IMG/VR virus record: IMGVR_UViG_3300022744_000027
Coordinates: 1 to 64,000 of that record
Reading direction: 5' to 3' (one strand)
Source of the DNA: a virus
DNA length: 64,000 nucleotides
Shown: positions 42,435-49,534 of the stretch, in pieces
Numbering within the stretch: position 1 is the first letter of the stretch
Layout of the letters: every line of letters starts with the position of its first letter
Position numbers and translations under genes: made by a program
Notes under the pieces: generated by a model
Seen by the model: only the letters and a program-made list of their open reading frames with translations
The model's database searches: none
Told to the model about the DNA's origin: nothing

Positions 42435-42638
42435 TCATGGTTCCCGCAGCACCCACAGGGCGGCCTTGCCCAGCGGGCCGGCGCGCAAACTGGCGCACAG
42501 GTGCCAAGCGGCCGCTGCCACGCGGGTACGGCGGGGTGGCGAAAGTCCGTACTCCGACGCGGCAGGCAGCATCATGCGCCGGCCACGACGGCGGCGGAAC
42601 CACTCGCGGCCGTCAGGGGCCAGCCACGGGGCAGTCAT
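42435..42638 (-). CDS. small basic protein
   Basis: 67 residues starting at ATG 42638, overlapping the previous stop by four bases. Very Arg-rich (W-F-R-R-R-R-G-R-R) with A-A-A-A-W-H-L-C-A-S-L-R. No family recognised; gene call rests on coupling and coding style. Confidence 0.45.
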   Translation of the reverse strand: MTAPWLAPDGREWFRRRRGRRMMLPAASEYGLSPPRRTRVAAAAWHLCASLRAGPLGKAALWVLREP

Positions 42639-42832
42639 CGCGGCACCACAGCCCGCTTGGCATTGCGAGCAGCCCGGCGACGGGCGGCGGACTCGATGCG
42701 GGCAAGGTCGTCCGCAACAGGGCGTGGGGCTGGTCGCGGCTGGGTGGGCCGGATGGGGGCGCCGAGAGCGCTCTGTGAGGCCAGCACGCCGAGAGCGGCT
42801 GCCAGTAACAGCGACGCGCGACCGGGTCTCAC
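42635..42832 (-). CDS. small exported or membrane-anchored protein
   Basis: 65 residues from a GTG that overlaps the previous stop (GTGA). Signal-peptide-like start R-P-G-R-A-S-L-L-L-A-A-A-L-G-V-L-A-S-Q-S, cleavage possible after A-L-G-A, then a Pro/Arg-rich end. Confidence 0.45.
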   Translation of the reverse strand: MRPGRASLLLAAALGVLASQSALGAPIRPTQPRPAPRPVADDLARIESAARRRAARNAKRAVVPR

Positions 42833-43215
42833 AGCCACCCCAAGAGGCCAGCTGCCACCAGCAACGTGACACACAGAAACACCGGAATCAGCGAAGCGAC
42901 CCCGATCATGGAATCCAGATCGGACAGATCGTCAACAGCGGTAGACGGCGCCACGGGACGGGTCAGCAGCCAATACTCGCGACGCGGACGCATGCGGATC
43001 ACCGGACCCACGGGAGCGGACCACGCGACCTCGGGCATGAACAGGTGGCAGGGCACGCGATCACCCACCAAAGCAGGCGCGTCGGGCTCCACGAGGTCGA
43101 TGGGCAGGCCGTGCGACGCGGACACGCGGGGCGTGAGGCAGGCGCCGCTGCACTCGCCAACAGGGTAGCCGCAATGCGGCAGTTGGCACGATTGGTCGCG
43201 CAGGTTTTCAGGCAT
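42829..43215 (-). CDS. Cys-rich protein with C-terminal membrane anchor
   Basis: 128 residues; ATG shares one base with the upstream TGA. The N-terminus has C-Q-L-P-H-C-G-Y-P-V-G-E-C-S-G-A-C, likely one zinc site, and the end is a membrane span (I-P-V-F-L-C-V-T-L-L-V-A-A-G-L-L-G-W). A soluble zinc domain tethered to the membrane is implied. Confidence 0.5.
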   Translation of the reverse strand: MPENLRDQSCQLPHCGYPVGECSGACLTPRVSASHGLPIDLVEPDAPALVGDRVPCHLFMPEVAWSAPVGPVIRMRPRREYWLLTRPVAPSTAVDDLSDLDSMIGVASLIPVFLCVTLLVAAGLLGWL

Positions 43216-43511
43216 CAGGAATCTCCAGAGGAAGCAGCCGCAGCAGCGCGGCGGCGCTCCCACAAGCCAAGGATTGTCGCCTCAAGGCGACGTCGGTATT
43301 CGGGGCCAAACTCGGCCTCACGCCGCGCGAGGTGAGCGACGCGGGTGGGCTTGTCGGCCATTCGGAGAATCGAACGGGCCTCGACCTCGCGGTCGCGGGT
43401 TTCGGTTAACCAGCCGGGACACCACGTGCACACGGTCCGGCCGGTTAGCAGCACCACGGTGGGCGCGTCGGCGGCACCAAGCCGTTTGCAGCCATCGCAG
43501 CCGTCGCTCAC
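43215..43511 (-). CDS. conserved CxxC phage protein
   Basis: 98 residues, GTG start overlapping the stop of a 22-codon frame. Pattern C-D-G-C-K-R-L, V-V-L-L-T-G-R-T-V-C-T-W-C-P-G-W, then T-E-T-R-D-R-E-V-E-A and I-L-G-L-W-E-R-R-R. I recognise the style from other proteobacterial phages; four cysteines suggest a zinc ribbon. Function unknown. Confidence 0.6.
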   Translation of the reverse strand: MSDGCDGCKRLGAADAPTVVLLTGRTVCTWCPGWLTETRDREVEARSILRMADKPTRVAHLARREAEFGPEYRRRLEATILGLWERRRAAAAASSGDS

Positions 43512-43576
43512 GACTTACCCCGAGGACGAGGAAAGCAGGCGGACGGGGCAATGGTGAGGGGCAGGGCGTAATTCAT
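43508..43576 (-). CDS. 22-residue leader-like peptide
   Basis: ATG 43576, start M-N-Y-A-L-P-L-T-I-A-P, stop overlapping the GTG of the next gene (GTGA). It lies about 18 bases after the expected start of an early-type promoter. It may be a leader peptide that couples translation of the next gene. Confidence 0.35.
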   Translation of the reverse strand: MNYALPLTIAPSACFPRPRGKS

Positions 43577-43590
43577 GGCGTCGCAAAATT

Positions 43591-43611
43591 GATGCGGGAA
43601 TTTTACCATGA
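43591..43611 (-). promoter_or_regulatory. early-type promoter inside the minus unit
   Basis: Minus strand TGG-TAAAAT (an extended -10), four bases, GCATC, matching the early family downstream of the -10. It would drive the genes from 43576 leftwards. Confidence 0.5.
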
Positions 43612-43613
43612 GA

Positions 43614-44177
43614 TCAGGCGGCGGCGTCCTCTTCGGGCCAGAGAATGCCGTGCGGGCAGACCTTGCGCCAGGCGCGTTGCCGGCAGTCGTAAGGCGCGAC
43701 CGAGAACAGCGCGCACAACTTCTCGAAGTCGCGCCAGAGCAAGCCATCGAAGCCGTCGGTCCGCACAAAAAACGGGAGCTGCTCGGGCAGCATGTCGGAG
43801 GAGTCGTCCACGATGGCGTACCGCTCAACGCCAGGATGCCGGGCAAGCCAGTCGGCGATCTCGTCGCCGCGGCAACCACCCAGCGACGGCGTGCGGTCCA
43901 CCACGGGCAGGTCCAGCCCAGCGGCCACGGACGCGAAGCCGTGAATGATGCGCCAGGACGACGACAGCACCACGGAAACGCCACCAACCCGGCAAAGCCC
44001 ACGCACCAGGCCAAGCGCGGCATGGTCAACCAAGGCCATGCCCTCGGCCGAGAAGTCGTGAGGAAAGCCACCCAGGCCAATGCAGGTCCGGTGCGAGTTC
44101 AACACGCCGTCGATGTCGAGGAACAACACGCGGGTCGCGGTGACCGGCACGGAAGCGGGAGCGGTGGAATCACGCAT
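43614..44177 (-). CDS. HAD-like phosphatase (Swiss Army Knife RNA-repair type)
   Basis: 187 residues from ATG 44177. Motif I F-L-D-I-D-G-V-L-N-S near 20 with both catalytic Asp, motif II V-V-L-S-S-S-W-R near 75, and motif IV-like Y-A-I-V-D-D-S-S-D near 125, plus R-G-D-E-I between. This pattern is the HAD group linked to RNA-repair fusions; stand-alone phage copies may act as polynucleotide or nucleotide phosphatases. Substrate not determinable. Confidence 0.7.
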   Translation of the reverse strand: MRDSTAPASVPVTATRVLFLDIDGVLNSHRTCIGLGGFPHDFSAEGMALVDHAALGLVRGLCRVGGVSVVLSSSWRIIHGFASVAAGLDLPVVDRTPSLGGCRGDEIADWLARHPGVERYAIVDDSSDMLPEQLPFFVRTDGFDGLLWRDFEKLCALFSVAPYDCRQRAWRKVCPHGILWPEEDAAA

Positions 44178-44251
44178 CAAAAATACCTTTTTGCGCCCTA
44201 TGTGCGCCCAGAGAAAACGGCCAACGAACAAAACCCAATGAAATCAACGGG

Positions 44252-44644
44252 TTACGCATGGTTGCGCACTGATTTGGAATCATTCGGCCTAGGATTCTCC
44301 CCAGCAACGGCAATGATTTGCGAGGGTAGCGTGGGCGTCGGGTTGGGGTTGGGCGCGCACCGCACACCAACATCAACCTCGCCGCCTTTGCCCTTCAGCC
44401 TAAGACCGCAAGAGCATAGCACGTCGGGCGCAGCACCCACGGCCTCAACCCCGCAATTTGAGCACACGTAGCGCCTCGCGTCGGCTCCTGGCGCCATGGC
44501 GGACAGCAGGCGGCCAAAGCAGTGTCGGCACACATGCGGCTCTAGGCGAAACCCCACGTCTGGCGCGGGCGCGCGCGTTTTTTTTGAAATAGGGGACAGA
44601 TTGGAACCGCGCAGTTCCGACGCACGCACATTACTCAAAGTCAT
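44252..44644 (-). CDS. zinc-ribbon protein
   Basis: 130 residues. Residues 38-85 hold C-R-H-C-F-G-R-L, R-R-Y-V-C-S-N-C-G-V-E-A, and L-C-S-C-G-L-R-L-K: three knuckles, enough for one or two zinc ions. The rest is disordered and proline-rich, ending P-S-Q-I-I-A-V-A. Overlaps the next zinc protein by four bases (ATGA). A nucleic-acid-binding regulator is plausible. Confidence 0.6.
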   Translation of the reverse strand: MTLSNVRASELRGSNLSPISKKTRAPAPDVGFRLEPHVCRHCFGRLLSAMAPGADARRYVCSNCGVEAVGAAPDVLCSCGLRLKGKGGEVDVGVRCAPNPNPTPTLPSQIIAVAGENPRPNDSKSVRNHA

Positions 44645-45216
44645 AAGCCAACCACTCCTAAACGCCCCAAACCCATCACAACCCGCCGCGTCGAATCCCG
44701 CAGCAGCTCCACCACCAGCTCGTCCATCCCAGCCGTCAGCTCACGCACCAGAACCCGGACCTCGCCACCCACCGCGTACACCAGTCGCCGTTTCGCCAGC
44801 ACCGGGTGCAACTTCGGAAACTGCCCCTTGGCATTCTTCCCCTTCACCCACTCGTACTCGCGGTTTTTACACCCCACGCACACATTCCCCCCGATCAACC
44901 GCAGGTCAGTCCGGTGACACCGCGAGCAAATCGACACCCCACGCAGCCGGTGATAGCTCGCATCCCCCACGCCCGAGTGCCCAGCCCCAACCGAGCAAGT
45001 CCGGCACCGGAACAACCGCTCCGGCACACGCTCCGCCGAATTCGCCTCGGTCCACATCCCCACACACGACGCAACGCGAATGCTCGCGCTCAACCGGTCA
45101 CACCGAAACATCGGCTGGCCCGGCATCAGCGCGGACTCGAAGTAATGCACCCCAGCCACACGGACCGAGCCAGGCTCAGGGCAGGAAGCACGGGAAGCGG
45201 AAGCGGCAACAGGCAT
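44641..45216 (-). CDS. multi-zinc-ribbon protein, first gene of the minus unit
   Basis: 191 residues. Cysteine pairs recur: F-R-C-D-R-L, A-S-C-V-G-M-W, F-R-C-R-T-C-S-V-G-A-G-H-S-G, S-I-C-S-R-C-H-R, N-V-C-V-G-C-K-N-R-E-Y-E-W-V-K-G-K-N. The K-N-R-E-x-E-W-x-K-G-K-N-A-K-G tail is known from other phage proteins without a role. It starts the transcript divergent from the iteron-flanked gene, a typical place for a regulator. Confidence 0.6.
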   Translation of the reverse strand: MPVAASASRASCPEPGSVRVAGVHYFESALMPGQPMFRCDRLSASIRVASCVGMWTEANSAERVPERLFRCRTCSVGAGHSGVGDASYHRLRGVSICSRCHRTDLRLIGGNVCVGCKNREYEWVKGKNAKGQFPKLHPVLAKRRLVYAVGGEVRVLVRELTAGMDELVVELLRDSTRRVVMGLGRLGVVGL

Positions 45217-45236
45217 GGCAACGACCCGGTAATTTT

Positions 45237-45271
45237 GATGCCCGGAATTATGCCACCCCTACGGTCACGAC
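45237..45271 (-). promoter_or_regulatory. early-type promoter with an adjacent GTCGTGAC core
   Basis: CATAAT (45252-45247), five bases, GCATC as in the early family. A GTCGTGAC core (45271-45264) lies just upstream, but the T of its -10-like part is missing, so the early reading is preferred. The leader to ATG 45216 is about 24 bases. Confidence 0.45.
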
Positions 45272-45326
45272 AGAGCGACAAGCCGTGTATTGGCGGGAAA
45301 ACAACAAAGGAACTCAGGTGGCAGCC

Positions 45327-45421
45327 AGTTCCCCTCCGGTTCCCTTTTTGGTTCCCTCTCTTTTCCCTTTATTTATCAAGACTTAACCAGAATAGTAGTA
45401 GTAGAGGGAACCAAGGGAACC
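45327..45421. repeat. iteron-like GGTTCCC block with inverted half
   Basis: Direct copies AGTTCCCC (45327), GGTTCCCT (45338) and GGTTCCCT (45350), then two inverted copies AGGGAACC (45405 and 45414). The left pair and right pair form a near-perfect inverted repeat. The surrounding 45217-45590 carries no gene, is AT-rich from about 45360 to 45530, and separates divergent units, which suits an origin or operator. Confidence 0.65.
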
Positions 45422-45532
45422 GATATAGATACCCCCATAGAGAGAGTATTTGCATTTTTACAACAAACTGAAATATTTATTGCACTTTGTTGTTCAATCT
45501 CTCGTTCACTTATACAATACCTTTTCCACCCC

Positions 45533-45556
45533 GGTTCCCGGTGCCTTTGGTTCCCC
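45533..45556 (+). repeat. further GGTTCCC copies just before the gene
   Basis: GGTTCCCG at 45533 and GGTTCCCC at 45549, 35-58 bases before the ATG at 45591. Confidence 0.6.
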
Positions 45557-45590
45557 GACCGGCCTAAACCCTTTACTTATCAACGGAATC

Positions 45591-46370
45591 ATGCAGGAAC
45601 CAAAACAGAAACCAATGGCACAAGAGGTGCCCGAAAAAGACCCAATCGCCTTCGCAAACGACATCTGCGCGCCCGTTTTGGCGCTCAAGGACGGGCAGTC
45701 GGTTAACATTCCCCACCCAGACCTAGTGACCAAGTCGGTGCTCAGGCGGTGGCTTCCGGCGATTAAATACCGCCGAATAACCATCGAGGCCGCGCCAAAC
45801 GGGAGCACCGTGACCTTTCACGCGAAGAAAGTGGCGACTTCAAAACCGGTTGGCAGGCCGAAAAAAGACGACTCGATCAGGGCTCGGCTGCTTGAAATAT
45901 CCGTTGGAGCCACCGCGATATGGCGGGACGTGAACCCCGTCAGCCTTTCCTCACAGGCCAGCACGCTGCGCAAAAACGGGGTCGCATCCTTCCGTATCAC
46001 GTATTCAGACCAGTCGCCACCAAGCGCCAAAGTCGAGCGGATCGACGGCCTTGCCGTCACCGACGGTTATGGGCGCACCGTCCTGATTGACAAGCTGGCG
46101 GAGCGCAGCCTGTACCCATTCCGCACCATGCAGCCAGGCGACCGGTTCACCGCGCTGATGGCGCTCCACACCGGCATGGCCAACATGCGGGCGACTTGCT
46201 CCAAGTTCGGAAAGCTCTGCGGCTACGTTTTCACATGCGAAGCAAACAAGGACGGAAGCATCACGGTCGAGTGCCAATACCGCAAAGACGCTGACGTTAC
46301 AGAGGCGGACATTTCAAAAGTCAACAACAGGAAAACCAAGCCACCACAACTGATAACACTGATTTGGTAG
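45591..46370 (+). CDS. iteron-flanked protein, possible initiator or regulator
   Basis: 259 residues from ATG 45591 (another ATG at 45615). Residues about 80-100 include V-G-R-P-K-K-D-D-S-I-R, an AT-hook-like motif, followed by a helix and S-L-S-S-Q-A-S-T-L-R-K-N-G that could be a recognition region; the C-terminal half is beta-rich with C-G-Y-V-F-T-C-E-A-N. GGTTCCC repeats lie on both sides of the gene. No family recognised; role inferred from context only. Confidence 0.5.
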   Translation: MQEPKQKPMAQEVPEKDPIAFANDICAPVLALKDGQSVNIPHPDLVTKSVLRRWLPAIKYRRITIEAAPNGSTVTFHAKKVATSKPVGRPKKDDSIRARLLEISVGATAIWRDVNPVSLSSQASTLRKNGVASFRITYSDQSPPSAKVERIDGLAVTDGYGRTVLIDKLAERSLYPFRTMQPGDRFTALMALHTGMANMRATCSKFGKLCGYVFTCEANKDGSITVECQYRKDADVTEADISKVNNRKTKPPQLITLIW

Positions 46371-46387
46371 GTGTGAAATCGGGCGCC

Positions 46388-46419
46388 AGTTCCCCGCCCG
46401 GTTCCCCCATCGGTTCCCT
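46388..46419 (+). repeat. downstream iteron-like block
   Basis: AGTTCCCC (46388), GGTTCCCC (46400), GGTTCCCT (46412), a regular 12-base period. Order and flanks (G-C-C-A-G at the left) repeat the upstream block at 45327-45357. Confidence 0.65.
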
Positions 46420-46449
46420 TGCAAATAAAGTGAATAAAACCAACCTGCC

Positions 46450-46479
46450 GCAAAATTGTTGCAGTACAATTCAAGCATC
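46450..46479 (+). promoter_or_regulatory. early-type promoter
   Basis: GCAA-N5-TTGCAG-TACAAT, four bases, GCATC (46475-46479). Drives the long early operon beginning at 46516. Confidence 0.6.
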
Positions 46480-46515
46480 ACAACAGCAACGGACCCGGGC
46501 CAACCGGGCAAGACG

Positions 46516-46866
46516 ATGACCCGCACCGACACCCTCGCAGCCATCCGCGTAGCCGGATACCACAACGACCAGCGCGCCCGGGTGCGCCTGATGGTCGAGA
46601 ACCGCGTCAGCCGAGAAGCCGCCGACAAGGCATGGGTCACCGGCCAGGTCCAGAAGCGCCAGGGCATGCCCTGCGGATTCTTCGCCTGCAAGGAAGCCTT
46701 CCACGCCAACGTGCGCAAGCAAGAGCGCCTGCTCAACGCCGGATGCCTGACCACATGGGACGCCGCCACCGGCCGCACCACATGGACCGTCGCCGGGCAG
46801 GTCGTCGGCCACTCGGTCGGCCAGGTCGGCGCCACCACCGCATACATCAACCAACCAGCAGAATGA
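46516..46866 (+). CDS. small uncharacterised early protein
   Basis: 116 residues from ATG 46516. Helical first half (A-A-I-R-V-A-G-Y-H-N-D, R-E-A-A-D-K-A-W-V-T-G-Q-V-Q), then K-R-Q-G-M-P-C-G-F-F-A-C-K and a beta-rich end. First gene of the early train. No family recognised. Confidence 0.5.
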   Translation: MTRTDTLAAIRVAGYHNDQRARVRLMVENRVSREAADKAWVTGQVQKRQGMPCGFFACKEAFHANVRKQERLLNAGCLTTWDAATGRTTWTVAGQVVGHSVGQVGATTAYINQPAE

Positions 46867-47153
46867 ACATGACCACCACCACCACCACCACCACCCCCCT
46901 CGAATGGTCCGCCCTCTGGGGCGCCATGGACGCAGCCCCCACAGAGTGGATCGAAACCACTCGCGACATGTACTGGCAGATGCTCGAGTGCCTGCCACCC
47001 CGAGCCCAGCGTCGCGGCGCGTTTTTGGTCGGCGAGGCCAAGACCCACAACGACCAAGGCCAAGCCGTCCACGCCTGCTTTGATGAGCGTGCCGACGGCC
47101 GCGTGTTTGCCCGCCACCTGACCGTGGCTGAGTTTTTCAAGGAGATTACATGA
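46863..47153 (+). CDS. small early protein with poly-Thr start
   Basis: 96 residues. ATGA overlap with the previous gene. The N-terminus is M-N-M followed by eight Thr encoded by (ACC)8, then a compact acidic protein (L-E-W-S-A-L-W-G-A-M-D-A, M-Y-W-Q-M-L-E-C-L-P-P-R-A, F-L-V-G-E-A). Resembles small single-domain phage proteins with a G-E-A-x-x-H motif; function unknown. Confidence 0.5.
   Translation: MNMTTTTTTTTPLEWSALWGAMDAAPTEWIETTRDMYWQMLECLPPRAQRRGAFLVGEAKTHNDQGQAVHACFDERADGRVFARHLTVAEFFKEIT
46872..46895 (+). repeat. (ACC)8 microsatellite inside a coding start
   Basis: Eight perfect ACC units right after the second Met codon; followed by a C-run. Slippage in threes would only change poly-Thr length. 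Confidence 0.8.
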
Positions 47154-47374
47154 CCACCACCACCCTCACCCACCGCGTCCGCACCTCCTGCGACAAGTTC
47201 CAAATCAAGCACATGGGCCGCTGGTTCAACGTCGTCGCCCGCTTCCCCGACACCAAGGAAGGCACCAAGGAATCCAACGACTACATGATTACCAACCCGA
47301 ACACGGGCTTGCTGACCATCGCCGACGGCTGGATCAACATCGCCGACATGGCCGACGCGGGAGTGGCGGCATGA
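47150..47374 (+). CDS. small early protein
   Basis: 74 residues, ATGA overlap at both ends. Basic N-terminus, W-F-N-V-V-A-R-F and a T-N-P-N-T-G-L-L-T-I-A-D-G segment. No family recognised. Confidence 0.5.
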   Translation: MTTTTLTHRVRTSCDKFQIKHMGRWFNVVARFPDTKEGTKESNDYMITNPNTGLLTIADGWINIADMADAGVAA

Positions 47375-47634
47375 TCCAACGACGCGGATTTCTTGGAGCA
47401 ATGCTGGCGCTCGTGGCAGCTCCAAGTCTAGCTGGCCACCAACCAACGAGACTGGCTCGAGCCATTGCGCCTAGACGTTACTTGTCAGTTCTTGACTTTG
47501 GTGCCGACCCGACGGGACGCGATGATAGTAGTGCCGCGTTTCAGCGAGCCATAGACGCAGCTGGTTCCAGAGATGTTGTGCGTGTCCCGATTGGAACGTA
47601 TCGCGTCCAGCCATCTATAGGCGGTGCAGCATGA
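47371..47634 (+). CDS. Tat-signal protein with truncated pectate-lyase-3 start
   Basis: 87 residues. R-R-G-F-L-G-A-M-L-A-L-V-A-A-P-S-L-A-G is a twin-arginine-type signal. Residues 38-80 (L-S-V-L-D-F-G-A-D-P-T-G-R-D-D-S, A-A-F-Q-R-A-I-D-A-A-G, V-P-I-G-T-Y-R-V) are the opening of a Pectate_lyase_3 beta-helix as in tailspikes, but the protein stops before the helix itself. Codon choice is looser and GC lower than neighbours, suggesting a transferred fragment. It keeps ATGA overlaps on both sides, so it is translated in the operon. Confidence 0.6.
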   Translation: MIQRRGFLGAMLALVAAPSLAGHQPTRLARAIAPRRYLSVLDFGADPTGRDDSSAAFQRAIDAAGSRDVVRVPIGTYRVQPSIGGAA

Positions 47635-47828
47635 CCACCGCCCGCCACCTCACCTGCTGCGTCTGCGGCAGCGCCGCCGGTCGCTGGCAACAGCACTGGA
47701 ACCGCGACATAGGCTACGGCATATGCCAGCCATGTGCGACCGAGCAAACCGGCAAAGAGACGCCCGAACGCATGGAGTCGCTGTACGGAAAGCCGGGCGT
47801 GAACTACGAGGCGCCAGTCGCACCATGA
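47631..47828 (+). CDS. small zinc-finger protein
   Basis: 65 residues: C-C-V-C-G-S-A-A-G-R-W and G-Y-G-I-C-Q-P-C-A-T-E give a four-cysteine zinc site. ATGA overlaps on both ends. Common early-gene type in phages; role unknown. Confidence 0.6.
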   Translation: MTTARHLTCCVCGSAAGRWQQHWNRDIGYGICQPCATEQTGKETPERMESLYGKPGVNYEAPVAP

Positions 47829-48046
47829 GCCGCCTCGCCCACGCCACAGCCGCCGCGCCAGGTCTTGAGGCTGAGCGCCGCGACCTCGACGCAACCGTCC
47901 AATGGGAGGTGCGTCGCGCAAAAGTCATCCAAGCCGACACGCACTGCAGCTGGGACGAGGCCCTGCGTCTTGCCCGCAAGGATGTCAGCATCACCCAGTT
48001 CTACACCGACCGCACCAACGGCTGCCACGCAGCAAAAGCACCATGA
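47825..48046 (+). CDS. small early helical protein
   Basis: 73 residues, helical (E-A-E-R-R-D-L-D-A-T-V-Q-W-E-V-R-R-A-K), then S-W-D-E-A-L-R-L-A-R-K-D-V. No family recognised. Confidence 0.5.
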   Translation: MSRLAHATAAAPGLEAERRDLDATVQWEVRRAKVIQADTHCSWDEALRLARKDVSITQFYTDRTNGCHAAKAP

Positions 48047-48276
48047 CCACACAAAAAAGCTATTTCCAAGAATACGAAGCCATGATCAAACACAACAAAC
48101 TCAACCAGCCATGCAGCACTTTTGAACTATTCCTGAACATGGTCGGCGACTTTCTGGCAGCCCTTGGGCTTGTAGCCTCCGTTGCACTTTTCGGCCTGTA
48201 TTACGGTGGGTTTTTCCACTGGGCGGCAAAGAGTTTGCCAGACAACGCGATTTTGCAATTCTTTTTTGGAGCGTGA
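48043..48276 (+). CDS. single-span membrane protein
   Basis: 77 residues. Polar N-terminus then a hydrophobic region from about 33 (M-V-G-D-F-L-A-A-L-G-L-V-A-S-V-A-L-F-G-L) and an aromatic end. ATG overlaps the previous stop. Confidence 0.55.
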   Translation: MTTQKSYFQEYEAMIKHNKLNQPCSTFELFLNMVGDFLAALGLVASVALFGLYYGGFFHWAAKSLPDNAILQFFFGA

Positions 48277-48279
48277 GAC

Positions 48280-48783
48280 ATGACCATCAAAACAATCACA
48301 GACCGCGAGCAGCAGCCACAAAAACAACTAGCCCTCGCGCAACAACTTGCCCAGTTGAATGGCGAGATTGCCGCTGAACTGAAGGCCGAGCGCGACACCC
48401 TGCGCCAGCAACTAGCCGAAGCGCAGGCGCTGATTGAGGCCAGCCGGAAGCAGGAGCCTGTGGCGACGGTAGGCCATGAACTTCGCCCATGGGAGAAGGC
48501 CGTACTCGCCCCGCCACACCCAGGAGATTTCGGAATCCCGAAGGAGCACTGGGAAGCCGCGCAGCATTACGCAAATTTCTGGCACCTGAACCGACTAGAT
48601 GCTGTCCGCGTGAAGCAAGAAGCCGCGCAGCCAGTACAAGTGCCGCTGACGGCTGAGCGGATAGTTTCAGCCTGCTACTCATTCCGCCATGACTTTGGAC
48701 TGTTGCCACAAGAAACACGCGATTCACTTACCCGAACCGCAACAGACTGGGCTCAAGCATTCGGCATCGGAGGAGGACAATGA
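48280..48783 (+). CDS. coiled-coil early protein
   Basis: 167 residues. Residues 8-60 are a long coiled coil (Q-L-N-G-E-I-A-A-E-L-K-A-E-R-D-T-L), then P-W-E-K-A-V and a helical C-terminal domain (L-T-A-E-R-I-V-S-A-C-Y-S-F-R). Function unknown. Confidence 0.5.
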   Translation: MTIKTITDREQQPQKQLALAQQLAQLNGEIAAELKAERDTLRQQLAEAQALIEASRKQEPVATVGHELRPWEKAVLAPPHPGDFGIPKEHWEAAQHYANFWHLNRLDAVRVKQEAAQPVQVPLTAERIVSACYSFRHDFGLLPQETRDSLTRTATDWAQAFGIGGGQ

Positions 48784-48977
48784 CCCGCCCCGACTCCCCC
48801 TGCATCGCCATCTGCGACACGCTCTACCAACCTACCCACTGCTCAGGCTGCGGCCGCACAATCCAAGAGGTCGCCAACTGGGTCATCCTCAGCGAAGCCG
48901 AAAAGGACGCGGTGTGGCAGCGCATCGAGACAGAAGGCACCGCCAAGCGGTTCACCACATACCGGGAGCGAGTATGA
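48780..48977 (+). CDS. DUF1289 protein
   Basis: 65 residues. S-P-C-I-A-I-C-D then H-C-S-G-C-G-R-T-I-Q-E-V-A-N-W and S-E-A-E-K-D-A-V-W-Q-R is the DUF1289 signature, four cysteines that probably bind metal. Widespread in proteobacteria, role unknown. ATGA overlaps at both ends. Confidence 0.75.
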   Translation: MTRPDSPCIAICDTLYQPTHCSGCGRTIQEVANWVILSEAEKDAVWQRIETEGTAKRFTTYRERV

Positions 48978-49213
48978 CCACAGCCGTCCCCTACGCCGCG
49001 TTTTTCCTCGGCTTCCCCGTCGTCATCACCGCACCAGGCCAGTACGTCACCCGGTCGGGCGAGGTGGTCGAGGTGGACGACGACAGCAGCTACCACTGGA
49101 AACGCGGCCGGTACCAGTGCGGCACAGTCGAGACATGGCACCGCAGCGGCCGCATTTTTTCAGGCACCGAGACGGCCAACGACATCGTGCGAGTGAGTAA
49201 CCACAAAGATTAG
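48974..49213 (+). CDS. small early protein
   Basis: 79 residues, beta-rich (V-V-I-T-A-P-G-Q-Y-V-T-R-S-G-E-V-V-E-V) resembling a short SH3-like barrel, then aromatic W-K-R-G-R-Y-Q-C-G. Last gene before the next early promoter. Confidence 0.5.
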   Translation: MTTAVPYAAFFLGFPVVITAPGQYVTRSGEVVEVDDDSSYHWKRGRYQCGTVETWHRSGRIFSGTETANDIVRVSNHKD

Positions 49214-49228
49214 TCATGAATACACGTC

Positions 49229-49258
49229 GCAACAATTTTGCGGCATAATAAAAGCATC
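49229..49258 (+). promoter_or_regulatory. early-type promoter
   Basis: GCAA-N5-TTGCGG-CATAAT, four bases, GCATC (49254-49258). Confidence 0.6.
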
Positions 49259-49279
49259 CCAACCACACCACGCGACACC

Positions 49280-49534
49280 ATGAACCTCCAAGCCCACATC
49301 ATCAGCACGCTCGGCAAGCGACTGCACAGCATCAAGATTGTGACCCCATCGCTAGGCCTCGACCGCGTCACCATCTCCCTGGCTGAGCAAGAAGCCCGCG
49401 ACTGGGCCCGAACCCACGGTCACAAAGTGGTCAGCGACATCGTCAGCCAGGGCGAATACCGCGCATGGGTCGAGCCCATCCCTGCCGGTCGCCTGCGCAC
49501 CATGGCGCAACTCGGTCGCGGGGTGGCGGCATGA
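49280..49534 (+). CDS. small early protein
   Basis: 84 residues from ATG 49280. Starts M-N-L-Q-A-H-I-I-S-T-L-G-K-R-L, with I-K-I-V-T-P-S-L and L-A-E-Q-E-A-R-D-W-A. No family recognised. Confidence 0.5.
   Translation: MNLQAHIISTLGKRLHSIKIVTPSLGLDRVTISLAEQEARDWARTHGHKVVSDIVSQGEYRAWVEPIPAGRLRTMAQLGRGVAA

Noticed and set aside
43508-43514. GTCGTGA overlapping the GTG start at 43511
   Set aside because: It is followed by G rather than C/T and its position overlaps the start codon itself; does not fit the late element.
45450-45590. 47-codon N-terminal extension of the iteron-flanked gene
   Set aside because: It would run through two GGTTCCC sites and an AT-rich control region without a ribosome site.
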